DNA from: Flavobacteriaceae bacterium
Lineage (GTDB): Bacteria; Bacteroidota; Bacteroidia; Flavobacteriales; Flavobacteriaceae
Assembly: GCA_029238215.1 (NCBI GenBank)
Contig: JAQWGN010000017.1
Location: forward strand, 1-64,000
Length of the DNA stretch: 64,000 nt
Direction: 5' to 3'
Shown one piece after another: positions 1-8,274 of this stretch. A program made the position numbers and the translations under genes. Each line of letters opens with the position of its first letter. The first letter of the stretch is position 1. A model generated the notes under the pieces. The model worked only from the letters and a program-made list of their open reading frames with translations. It made no database searches and was not told the origin of the DNA.

Positions 1-111
1 AATTTATCTTAGCACCACTAAACATACGGTGACGTAAACTATTAAGCTTAAAGTCGACGTAATACATACCGTCGTATCGGCGACAGACTTTCGGATAGGA
101 GAGACTAGAAT

Positions 112-129
112 TTGGCAACTATATGGCAA
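112..129. repeat. 18-bp repeat, left copy (candidate integrase arm site)
   Basis: The sequence TTGGCAACTATATGGCAA contains two spaced near-copies of TTGGCAA. A copy differing at one base lies at 335-352, and the pair flanks the tRNA-derived sequence at 204-260. Short direct repeats on both sides of a tRNA-derived core are the usual layout of arm-type binding sites of tyrosine recombinases. No integrase gene is visible in the window, so the role is inferred. Confidence 0.45.
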
Positions 130-203
130 TTAACTTAAACAACTATTTTTAGGTTTAAGCTAAGTGTCTATGACTCAGTGGTTAGTAACCGAAACGCAAC
201 GTA

Positions 204-260
204 GGCCCCAACTGACTCATAATCAGTTGGTCCCTGGTTCGAGCCCAGGTGGGACCACCA
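204..260 (+). pseudogene. tRNA(CAU) 3' half; D-arm missing
   Basis: A perfect anticodon arm is visible (ACTGA / CTCATAA loop / TCAGT, anticodon CAT), then a five-base variable loop, a T-arm (CCTGG TTCGAGC CCAGG), the acceptor 3' strand TGGGACC, discriminator A and an encoded CCA. This fits tRNA-Met or tRNA-Ile2 (CAU). No normal D-arm precedes it: immediately 5' of the anticodon arm is GGCCCCA, which would pair with the acceptor strand at six of seven positions. A D-arm-like CTCAGTGGTTAG occurs at 174-185 but is out of register. The simplest reading is the 3' tRNA fragment left by integration of a mobile element at a tRNA gene. A D-armless tRNA-like RNA is a less likely alternative. Confidence 0.7.
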
Positions 261-265
261 ACACG

Positions 266-290
266 CCCCTTCTTTACGGAGGGGTTTTTT
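266..290 (+). terminator. Intrinsic terminator after the tRNA fragment
   Basis: A seven-base-pair stem (CCCCTTC with GGAGGGG, one G-T pair) closes a TTTAC loop and is followed by six T residues. It sits six bases after the CCA end, where the terminator of an intact tRNA gene would be. This suggests that the flank to the right of the fragment came with the tRNA 3' end. Confidence 0.75.
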
Positions 291-334
291 CTATAGACGA
301 CTTAGCGAAGAACCTACTGTAAAGCTACTAATTC

Positions 335-352
335 TTGGCAACTATTTGGCAA
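335..352. repeat. 18-bp repeat, right copy (candidate integrase arm site)
   Basis: TTGGCAACTATTTGGCAA matches the copy at 112-129 at 17 of 18 positions and is in the same orientation. It lies 16 bases beyond the stop codon of the FISUMP gene, between that gene and the tRNA terminator. Confidence 0.45.
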
Positions 353-368
353 CCCCTAGAATTTTAGC

Positions 369-1985
369 TTAATTGTCTTTAACAAAACGCACTGAAAAGC
401 CCGTAAGCTTGTTATAGGAAGCCCTTTGCATAATAGACAAAGCGTTACTAAGATTGCGGTACCAAGAATTTATTATGCCGTCCTCAGCGGAACTCCAAAA
501 GGGTGCAAAGACACCCTCACCGTCGAACGAACCATCGAAACCACGGTAACCCCCAGGCAAGGTGTTAAAGCCGCTGCTGTTGTTAAGGCTTTGGTCGTTG
601 CCTACTGCTCCTGTACCTGTGGAATTATTCCAGCCTGTGGTGGAGGCCATCGCTTTGGCTATATTGTTTCCTGTGGAGGTATTATCGTAATTGTAGCCAT
701 TAGCTATGAGGTAATTTTCAAGCGTTGTCCACTCAGCATCATTCGGTACGTCCCAACCTACTGGCGCAAACTCTTTGTTGGGGGTGTTAGGGTCGTTGTC
801 GTGAATTCCTGCTACTGCATACCAATTATATAACTTCCCTTTTGAAGGGTCATTATCATAATAGCACCACGCACCAGTGGTAAGGTTTTCCCACGCTGTA
901 TTATCAGTCACTTGCGGTATTTCAGTACCATCCCTGTATGTTACTACTTCTGCATTTTTTAAGGTCCATAATTGGTCTCCATAGTTTAGGTAAGGGTAAC
1001 TATTACCGTCTTGGTCAGTCACGGTTCCAGAACCTGTTGTAGTCTGTAATGCATCTATTTGCTCTTGAAGGCTAGAAATTAAAGCGTCTACTTCTGCTTG
1101 AGTATACGTGTTTGAAACGCTGTTATCTACATAGTTTTTAGTGGTAACATCCTGTGCCTCTGTAGGATCTGCTACATTCTTAATTTGGTTGTTTTCTGCG
1201 CTCACGGTTCCGTTTAATAGAATACTTCCGTTAGCTCCAATAGAACTAGCGTCTCTGACAAAACGTACCGAAAAGCCATCCCCCATGCCGTAGTCACTGT
1301 CCAGGGTACTGCTATTGTGGTACAGGTTGCGCATCCATGCGTTATCCATCTCAAACTCAGAGGAACTCCAAAAGACCGCGTCTCTACCATCACTACCAAA
1401 CCCACCAAGCGCGGTACGGTAACCCTCAGGGAAGGCGTTAAAACCGCTGCTGTTGTTTAGGCTTTGTTCGTTGCCTATTGCTCCTGTGTTGGATGAACTA
1501 TTCCATCCTGTGGTTGAGGCCATTGACTTGGCTATTTTATTTCCTGTAGTTGTACCATCGTAATTATATCCATTTGCTATTAAGTAATTTTCTAAAGTGA
1601 ACCATTCGGCATCTGTTGGTACGCGCCATCCCTCTGGCGCAAATTCTTTGTTTGGCGTGTTAGGGTCTGTGTCGTGTATGCCCATCACAGCATACCAATT
1701 ATATAACTTTCCTTTACTTGGGTCATTGTCATAGTAACACCAAGCGCCTGTAGTAAGGTTACTCCACGCTGTATTGTCGGTCACTTGCGGTATTTCAGTG
1801 CCATCTCTATACGTAACTACTTCCGATTTTTCTATCGCCCAGTCTTGTGTACCATAGTTTATCCACTCAAAAGTATTACCGTCTTGGTCTGTTGCAGAAC
1901 CGTTAGCGTATCGCTGCTCTCCTTGGCTAAAGGCTGTTGCTGTAAACAAAACAGTCGTAAAAAGTGTATAAAGTAGTTTTTTCAT
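369..1985 (-). CDS. Secreted FISUMP-domain protein with two tandem copies
   Basis: Two copies of the Fibrobacter succinogenes major paralogous (FISUMP) domain lie at about residues 44-253 and 335-546 of the longer ORF. They are joined by a linker with a tail-fibre-like motif (NQIKNVADPTEAQDVTTKNYVDN region) and a predicted coiled coil. The chosen start gives MKKLLYTLFTTVLF..AFSQ, a clear signal peptide; the ORF-track start lies eight codons upstream and is less likely. A TAnnTTTG -7 box sits 21 bp upstream. FISUMP domains occur in extracellular proteins and are thought to have a C-type-lectin-like fold; their ligands are generally unknown. Both copies end in the typical GFSVRFV(R/K)D. The first ~125 residues of the copies are nearly the same, but the last ~65 differ strongly. 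The gene lies between a tRNA fragment and a broken mobile-element gene, so it is probably accessory. Confidence 0.82.
   Translation of the reverse strand: MKKLLYTLFTTVLFTATAFSQGEQRYANGSATDQDGNTFEWINYGTQDWAIEKSEVVTYRDGTEIPQVTDNTAWSNLTTGAWCYYDNDPSKGKLYNWYAVMGIHDTDPNTPNKEFAPEGWRVPTDAEWFTLENYLIANGYNYDGTTTGNKIAKSMASTTGWNSSSNTGAIGNEQSLNNSSGFNAFPEGYRTALGGFGSDGRDAVFWSSSEFEMDNAWMRNLYHNSSTLDSDYGMGDGFSVRFVRDASSIGANGSILLNGTVSAENNQIKNVADPTEAQDVTTKNYVDNSVSNTYTQAEVDALISSLQEQIDALQTTTGSGTVTDQDGNSYPYLNYGDQLWTLKNAEVVTYRDGTEIPQVTDNTAWENLTTGAWCYYDNDPSKGKLYNWYAVAGIHDNDPNTPNKEFAPVGWDVPNDAEWTTLENYLIANGYNYDNTSTGNNIAKAMASTTGWNNSTGTGAVGNDQSLNNSSGFNTLPGGYRGFDGSFDGEGVFAPFWSSAEDGIINSWYRNLSNALSIMQRASYNKLTGFSVRFVKDN
1007..1880. 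repeat. Internal duplication in the FISUMP gene (copy 1 and linker)
   Basis: The DNA for the first FISUMP copy (about 1251-1880) is a direct repeat of the second (about 372-1007), separated by ~240 bp of linker. Blocks such as EVVTYRDGTEIPQVTDNTAW and NNSSGFN are shared exactly. Similarity falls sharply in the 3' ends of the copies (1251-1445 versus 372-572). Confidence 0.8.
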
Positions 1986-2006
1986 TGTGTTACTAAGCTT
2001 ATCTAT

Positions 2007-2014
2007 CAAAAGTA
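2007..2014 (-). promoter_or_regulatory. -7 box (TACTTTTG) of the FISUMP gene
   Basis: Read on the minus strand this is TACTTTTG, an exact match to the Bacteroidetes -7 consensus TAnnTTTG, 21 bp before the chosen ATG at 1985. No clear -33 TTTG was found at the usual spacing. Confidence 0.5.
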
Positions 2015-2037
2015 TTAAAAATTCTAAGTATATGTAG

Positions 2038-2278
2038 TTATAATACTTTAACTGTAAACTCTTTATGCCCTGTAGCCTGTGAGCGTTCTGTTTGTAGCTT
2101 AGGCACTGTGTAGTTTATTAGTATCCTAAGTAGTGCAATACGTTCGCTGTTTGTTAGCTGTTCTGTATTAATTGTATTTAATGTTTGTGTCGCTAGGTCG
2201 CTTAGCTTAGCCCTTATCTCGCTAGAGTATTTAGCCTTTCCGCGTTTACTTTTCTTTCCGGCTTCTATTGCCGTTAAC
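2038..2278 (-). pseudogene. 3' remnant of a phage/ICE-type gene
   Basis: One minus-strand frame is open from next to the end of the large surface-protein gene to a TAA at 2038. It gives about 79 residues without a usable ATG (TAIEAGKKSKRGKAKYSSEI ... HKEFTVKVL). The pattern, a basic start, then a helix with LTNSERIALLRILINYTVPKL, then a short tail, resembles small phage or ICE proteins of Bacteroidetes of the GRPKGS..R..ILxxFVVPKL type (terminase-small-subunit-like / DUF5681-like). That is my recognition and has not been searched. The missing 5' end, directly against the stop codon of the neighbour, suggests a recombination scar. It is too short and startless for the ORF track. Confidence 0.5.
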
Positions 2279-5200
2279 CTACCGAATCAAGCTAAAGTGT
2301 CCCGTAAAATTTCTACCGTCTTCGAGTTTAACATTAAACCAATAATCATCAGCAGGCAAAGGAGTTCCATTATAGGTGCCGTCCCATCCCGGACCACTCG
2401 GGCTAAGTTCCTCCAACAAACGCCCATGGCGATCAAAGATGTAAATAAGAGACTCTGCTTGGAACAAACTATTTAAACCTAAAACATGCCAGGTATCATT
2501 TTGGCCGTCGTTGTTTGGCGTAAAGAAATAGTTATATCCAACTATGGATACCTTTAAACTGCGCATACCACATCCGTTTTTATCGCGAATCCAAACGGTA
2601 TGAATTCCTGGTGGAACATCTTCAAGAACAGGACTGTCTTGAAAAACTCCTCCGTTTAATGCAAAATGATAGTCGCCAACGCCTAAGTCAGCAGTTCCTG
2701 TTTTTAGCTCTATCCGATTGCTGTCATTTCCTGTTAGGTCAAACACAGCAAGATCGGAAGTGTCAAATTTTGGAATTTCTGATTCCGCTACCTCAATGGT
2801 TTTGGTTGTAGAACATTTACTGACGGGATTTGTTGCTGTTACTGTGTAAGTTCCTCCTTCTGTAATGCTGATGCTCTGTGTCGTTTTTGGTAAAGCAATG
2901 CCATTGTGAGCCCATGAATACGCATAGGCAGCACCTACATTAGTCACGCCAATAGTATCCGAACCAAGATCTTTACAAAAAACCTGCGTGTCTGGCAGGG
3001 TAAAATCTGGAACAGGATCAACGATAAAATCGGCCACCTTAATGCGTCCTAAACATGTAATCGTGGATACACCAACATCCTCAATTCCGACCCAAATCTC
3101 TTGAGCATAAGGAGTGTCATTGGTATAAGTAATATTACTGTTAATTGCGTTATTTTGAAACAGCGCATCAAATTCACTTTCGTAATATGTGATTTCAACG
3201 GTAGGGGAGTTATAACTCGGCTCCACAAGGAGTAATTCATTGGTTATTTCGGAAAAAATGGCTGAATCAAAGGTGCCTATACCTGGCGTTGCGCTGCTGG
3301 CGGCATCAAAGCAATCATAAAATATCTTTGGAGTAAAAGTTGCTGGAACACTATTGGTTCCTACCCTTAGATCAATAACAATCTCACCAATTCCAGCAAC
3401 TAAATCGTTGTATCGCTCACATCCAGTGGTATCATTTTGAATAGAGACATATACCTTTATGTCTTTTGTTGAAATAAAAGAGCTGGGATTTAAAACAGGG
3501 GTTAATCGGGCTGCATCTAAATAAAAGGAAAAAGTTTCTTTGGCATGATTATCCGAAAAAGTACTAACCAAACCTGTTAGGTCGTATTTTATTTCCCCAT
3601 CACTTTCACATTGCTCAATAACCAATAGGGAGTTTTTCAGCACGGGTAATTCATCAACCACCAGCTTAAAAGAATTATCAAAACGAACACATTCAGAGGT
3701 TTTGTCTTTAATGCGAACAAATATCTCTTTTTCTCTTGAGTCCGATAGGGTTGTAGTATAGGTCGTAATCGCAGAATTATTTTTAGCCTCCGTTAAAGAA
3801 GCGTGGTAGCTTATCTCATAATTACTGGCAGCCCCGCTCAATAGCCCTTCAATAACAGGGGTGTTTTCCGTTAGGTCAAATTTATGTAAGCCGTCTTTGT
3901 CAGTACCAACGACGCGATCATCACACTTGTGAATGTCAGGAATTACAAGCTCAGGAGGGAGGTCTACAGCGACTAGATTGAAGGTCTTTATTTCTGAGGA
4001 AAAACAACCGGTTAATTTGTTTTTTATTCGGTAGTGTATGGTTTGTGGGTTGGCAGTATTGGTATAGGAACTGGATGTATCAATAGCTCCGGTTAGCGAT
4101 TGCGCATTTGTGTTTGATTCATAAAAAAAGACTTCTCTATCCAAAACACTTCCAATAATATCTTTTTCCTGTTGCGCAAGGTCAAAATCGGCCACGTTCA
4201 TATTGGTGCTATCACCATCTAAATTGGTATCACACTCCTCCACAGCATTCGCAGGTAGCATTAGGGGTAAGTCATTAACGGTTATGGTTATACTATCCGA
4301 ACACGCAATTCCATTAACCTCAACCTCATAAAAGTAAGTCGTAGTTTTAGTAGGAGTTTCTGTAAGTGAATTACTTTTTGCCCCATTGATAAGGGTTTTT
4401 GTTCCTCCACTTTCTTGTGCGTACCACTTCACATCCGACACGCCTGAGAACTCTATAACCGCCCTAGAATTTCCTGTGTTTTCACCGATATCGTTAAAAA
4501 ACTTGCCCATGGAAGCACTGAAATTAAATTGCCCATAATCTTCATTACCGTTTTCTGCACATCCTTCGTCACACCCTAGGGGATAGTCGTTGGGCTCATC
4601 TTGGTATGGTGTTGAGGGATTATCATACCATAGGTTCCACGAAGAATCTAAATCTCTTCCGTCGAGCCACCGCCAGCCCAAATCTATCTGTTCTGGAGTT
4701 CCCTTTAAACCATTGAATTGTTTGAGTCCCAGCCAAAACTTGCCGTTGTTATGGTATCGATTTGCAACTAAAGCATTCCATACCGCATCGTGTTCGGCAA
4801 GTGTGTTGATTTGATACATGGTTGCACCTGAACCAAGCCCAGAAATAAGCGTGTTGGCTTCATCCCATGTTTGAATATCTGGGTTGTAAAAATATGCTGA
4901 ATCTAGATACTCCAAAAACTTAGTTAGTCTAGGGTTGGCAGCCTCAAAATCAGGAACAGTTTGAGGGGCGCCTGTTACAGTCAAGGAAACACTATCGCCC
5001 AAGCAAATGATATTTTTACTTGCATTAATATCAGGACTTGCGATAAGAACATCTGTTTTTGAACGCAAAAGACTTTCGTCCCCTAAAGCATTAAAAGCAC
5101 TAATGAAATAATCTTCTCCGTTAATCAAAGGGGTAGTATTAGCAAGGATGGCACCTCCCGTTTCATTTTCATACACATTGATATCAGTCAATCCAATTAG

Positions 5201-8200
5201 AGCTTTTAAATCACCAACATCTCCAGAATCACAAAAGGCGTATAACTTGTCAAGAATAGGCGAGTTGGGTAATGCCAAAACGGTAAGTGTCGCAGCACTA
5301 GAAGGACTTGTGCATAAATAAGTGTTTGAATGAATTAAAGCAGAGAAACGTTTACCATTCAAAGAGGTGTCTGTCGTAGTGACACGGAGCGTATTTGTAT
5401 TGGTTCCAACAAACGTAGCGCCATCAGTAATGTTTTTACCATCCATTTGCCATTGATAGGCAGCAGCATTAGAACTTTCAACGGAAAAAGTTGTCGTCTT
5501 ATTCTCAGATATTTTTTTTGATTTAGGTTGAATAGAAAAGGTAGCAGAGCTACCAGCCTCTTGAAAATCAAATATTCCATTGCCATTTCTGTCTACGGGG
5601 CTTTGCGTATAATCATATCCGGAATAAACCACACGACCACGAATATCTGCACTCGAAACACTTGCTGAAGGATCATAGAGAATAGGGCTAGTGCCCGCAT
5701 ACGTATCTCCGTCTGGGTTACTATACCCTGCTTCTATTACATCGGGGCAACCGTCATTATCGCTATCATCATCAAAAGCATTTATAAGGCCGTCTCCATC
5801 CAAATCTTTTTTATAATTTATAACCTCTACAACAGCATCGAATTTAGAGTCTGCAGTAGAAACAGCGCTTAAGGCATGGATGTACTCAAACCCAACGATA
5901 TTAACCCCAAGTATTTCAAAAGGAATGGAAGCATCTAGGGGTGAGGGGTTGTATTTAAATTCAAGTTGATTGCTGCTAATTCCTTGCGGAGGTATTATTT
6001 TGAACCCCGTACCATCATTTACAAGAAGCTTTTCTCCCGGGTCTAGTAGAGTAAAGTTTTCAGCAGGTGGAAAAGCAATAAACATAAACGCCTCATCTGG
6101 ATTTGAAGGTTTATTAATGGCATTATTTTCGCGTATCCTTAAATTAAACCCTTCACTCGAAGATACAATAGGGTTTAATTGATATGTGATTTTTTCATTT
6201 GTTCCAGTCACTGTAATTGCACTTGAAAACGCACCACCAGCACCACCTGAAATCGATCCAGAAGTAGCAGTCGTAATGGCGTTTGAGGCAGCAGGACTGT
6301 TAGACGGCAGTGTAATTACTGGTGATCCAATAGCTGTAAAATCAATACTTCCAACGCCAGAAGATTCAACAGCGTCTAAAATACCATCGTTATCATTGTC
6401 CATATCAATATTATCTGGAACACCATCATTATCCGTGTCTTTTGGGCAAACGCTAACAACAATGTCATCAGAAAGGTAATCTACAGTAGGGTAACAATTT
6501 AACTTCCCTAGTAGTTTATAGATTCCTGTTTGTGATGGTTTATAAAAGGATTTAGTATAATCTCCAGGAGCGTCGTTAAATGTACTCGTGGCATCATCAT
6601 ACTTCATCCATTTAAAAGAATCAAAAGCTGAACTGGTTGATAAAATGACATTAGAACTACCATCTTCCAAAATACAGTTTCCTAGGGCAGAAACAGCAAG
6701 CTCATTTCGTATAGGCGGATTTGACACAAAACCAGAGTAATAACTCCCTGAAGATGCCGCATCTCCATAGGTTGTCGAAGCAACATATAATTCTTTATCT
6801 GAAAAAACAGAAATATTTCCAACAAGTGAATTGTCCCCATTCGAATCTAACAAATAGGTGTTGTACCCAGGCTTTCCATCAACTGTTTTGGCAAGCGTAG
6901 TCAAGTTTATGGGAGCGGCTCCAGAGCTATCAGCAAGTAAAACCGTATTACCAGAGGCATCCGTTTTGTAAATTTCGAGAACGGCAGTGTCTTCGGTAAC
7001 GATACTTAGGGTTCCTCCCGTAAAGGTTTTATTTCCAATTTTCTCAACCTCAGGAATATTGTCAATATTTCCCCGAGTTGAGCATGATAGCGGAGGAACA
7101 AACACCAAGGCTTGATTCGCTCGTCCGATATACCCTGTTGTTTGATAAACAAATAGTTTTTTTGCTGGATTTTTAGTCGTTATATACAGATTTCCGGTTG
7201 ATTCATAATCATTATTACTAAAAACTACATGCTCTCCTGAATTTAACACGACGGGTGTAGTTCTATTTCCTCGATACACTTCTGTATTATCAGAATCAGC
7301 AATTACATATATTTTTTCAACCTCAACGTGGCCTAACCCTCGAATTAAAACATACTCATGTCCAACTTTATCTGCCCCAACAATTTGATCCAATCCGAAG
7401 TCTCTGTTCCCAATCGTTGGATCTGAAATAACAGTATTTTGAATGGAGCCAGAAACCACCACCACCGGCTTTTCTGTAGCAGAACCCATAGAATCTGAGG
7501 AGCGAATTAGTGACCCAATAAAGGCTTTTATTTGATCATTATTATTTCCTATGTCGTCACTGTTTGCCGTAATCCCTAAAATCCAACATTCGTTTTGCTG
7601 AAGAGTCTTTTCTAATGGAGTTCCCCCAGTGTAATTCATAAGACTAACACCCGCTGGGATATTAGAAATACGAACGCGAGTATTGTCTTCCGTAGCAAGA
7701 ATAGAAACGAAGCTGTGCCCCTCAGAAATAGTGTTATTATTCGTATACCCAGGAACCCCTATAAAGTTTCCGGGCCTAAAGCTTGTTCCCAAAGCAGCGA
7801 TTCCTTTACTAACATATGCTCCTGAATGGTACTGACCTCTATCTGGAAACTCCTCGGAATTAAAACGAAATGAAACATACGTAACATCATCCGACTCTAT
7901 AATGTATCCAGCATTGTTTACAACGGTATTAGAAACACTTTTTAAGTCTAAAATACTTTTGCTGCCAACCCCATCAAAGGTTATCGAATAAATTGAAAAG
8001 ACCCAAGGATTGTCATTATTAATACTTTTTGTTTCCCAATCCCCTCGGGTACCACCAATGGGCTTAATGGTAACATTTATAAAGCCCTCACTAGGAGTTG
8101 AGATATAAAACCACTGGTCACCCATATTACTTCCAGAAGCAATAGGAGGCATATAATGCACCTTGCTTAGTTGCCCAAATAGATGTGACTGGCAACATAA

Positions 8201-8242
8201 AAGCGCTGCAAGTAGGGCTATTTTTAGAGCAATATTCCGCAT
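2279..8242 (-). CDS. Giant T9SS type B-sorted surface adhesin with C-type lectin domain
   Basis: This 1,987-residue protein begins with a signal peptide (MRNIALKIALLAALLCCQSHLFGQ). About residues 55-400 resemble the IgGFc-binding N-terminal domain. Calcium-binding thrombospondin-type-3 repeats follow near residues 600-620 (DTDNDGVPDNIDMDNDNDG) and 805-845. A C-type-lectin-like domain lies at about 1130-1267 (FWLGL..W.W.DG..; W.PNDYP; ending RAVIEFSG), after which come several Ig-like segments. The C-terminus from about 1900 (FFTPNNDGQNDTWHVLG ... FTGHFSLIR) is the gliding-motility-associated CHU_C type B sorting signal, so export by the type IX system and surface retention or release are expected. 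It is divergent from a porP/sprF gene only 32 bp away, the usual partner of such cargo. Probable role: adhesion or polymer binding. Ligand unknown. Confidence 0.85.
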   Translation of the reverse strand: MRNIALKIALLAALLCCQSHLFGQLSKVHYMPPIASGSNMGDQWFYISTPSEGFINVTIKPIGGTRGDWETKSINNDNPWVFSIYSITFDGVGSKSILDLKSVSNTVVNNAGYIIESDDVTYVSFRFNSEEFPDRGQYHSGAYVSKGIAALGTSFRPGNFIGVPGYTNNNTISEGHSFVSILATEDNTRVRISNIPAGVSLMNYTGGTPLEKTLQQNECWILGITANSDDIGNNNDQIKAFIGSLIRSSDSMGSATEKPVVVVSGSIQNTVISDPTIGNRDFGLDQIVGADKVGHEYVLIRGLGHVEVEKIYVIADSDNTEVYRGNRTTPVVLNSGEHVVFSNNDYESTGNLYITTKNPAKKLFVYQTTGYIGRANQALVFVPPLSCSTRGNIDNIPEVEKIGNKTFTGGTLSIVTEDTAVLEIYKTDASGNTVLLADSSGAAPINLTTLAKTVDGKPGYNTYLLDSNGDNSLVGNISVFSDKELYVASTTYGDAASSGSYYSGFVSNPPIRNELAVSALGNCILEDGSSNVILSTSSAFDSFKWMKYDDATSTFNDAPGDYTKSFYKPSQTGIYKLLGKLNCYPTVDYLSDDIVVSVCPKDTDNDGVPDNIDMDNDNDGILDAVESSGVGSIDFTAIGSPVITLPSNSPAASNAITTATSGSISGGAGGAFSSAITVTGTNEKITYQLNPIVSSSEGFNLRIRENNAINKPSNPDEAFMFIAFPPAENFTLLDPGEKLLVNDGTGFKIIPPQGISSNQLEFKYNPSPLDASIPFEILGVNIVGFEYIHALSAVSTADSKFDAVVEVINYKKDLDGDGLINAFDDDSDNDGCPDVIEAGYSNPDGDTYAGTSPILYDPSASVSSADIRGRVVYSGYDYTQSPVDRNGNGIFDFQEAGSSATFSIQPKSKKISENKTTTFSVESSNAAAYQWQMDGKNITDGATFVGTNTNTLRVTTTDTSLNGKRFSALIHSNTYLCTSPSSAATLTVLALPNSPILDKLYAFCDSGDVGDLKALIGLTDINVYENETGGAILANTTPLINGEDYFISAFNALGDESLLRSKTDVLIASPDINASKNIICLGDSVSLTVTGAPQTVPDFEAANPRLTKFLEYLDSAYFYNPDIQTWDEANTLISGLGSGATMYQINTLAEHDAVWNALVANRYHNNGKFWLGLKQFNGLKGTPEQIDLGWRWLDGRDLDSSWNLWYDNPSTPYQDEPNDYPLGCDEGCAENGNEDYGQFNFSASMGKFFNDIGENTGNSRAVIEFSGVSDVKWYAQESGGTKTLINGAKSNSLTETPTKTTTYFYEVEVNGIACSDSITITVNDLPLMLPANAVEECDTNLDGDSTNMNVADFDLAQQEKDIIGSVLDREVFFYESNTNAQSLTGAIDTSSSYTNTANPQTIHYRIKNKLTGCFSSEIKTFNLVAVDLPPELVIPDIHKCDDRVVGTDKDGLHKFDLTENTPVIEGLLSGAASNYEISYHASLTEAKNNSAITTYTTTLSDSREKEIFVRIKDKTSECVRFDNSFKLVVDELPVLKNSLLVIEQCESDGEIKYDLTGLVSTFSDNHAKETFSFYLDAARLTPVLNPSSFISTKDIKVYVSIQNDTTGCERYNDLVAGIGEIVIDLRVGTNSVPATFTPKIFYDCFDAASSATPGIGTFDSAIFSEITNELLLVEPSYNSPTVEITYYESEFDALFQNNAINSNITYTNDTPYAQEIWVGIEDVGVSTITCLGRIKVADFIVDPVPDFTLPDTQVFCKDLGSDTIGVTNVGAAYAYSWAHNGIALPKTTQSISITEGGTYTVTATNPVSKCSTTKTIEVAESEIPKFDTSDLAVFDLTGNDSNRIELKTGTADLGVGDYHFALNGGVFQDSPVLEDVPPGIHTVWIRDKNGCGMRSLKVSIVGYNYFFTPNNDGQNDTWHVLGLNSLFQAESLIYIFDRHGRLLEELSPSGPGWDGTYNGTPLPADDYWFNVKLEDGRNFTGHFSLIR

Positions 8243-8247
8243 ATTCT

Positions 8248-8255
8248 TAGCTTTG
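8248..8255 (+). promoter_or_regulatory. -7 box (TAGCTTTG) of the PorP/SprF gene
   Basis: TAGCTTTG matches TAnnTTTG exactly and lies 19 bp before the ATG at 8275, inside the 32-bp gap between the divergent adhesin and PorP/SprF genes. Confidence 0.5.
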
Positions 8256-8274
8256 CGTAACTTCGTCTAAGATA

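Noticed and set aside
171-260. A complete tRNA gene including the D-arm-like CTCAGTGGTTAG at 174-185
   Set aside because: The D-arm-like string is too far from the anticodon arm, and no upstream strand pairs with TGGGACC at the right distance.
426-833. 135-aa plus-strand ORF opposite the FISUMP gene
   Set aside because: It runs opposite a clear signal-peptide and FISUMP gene; its composition is that of an antisense frame.
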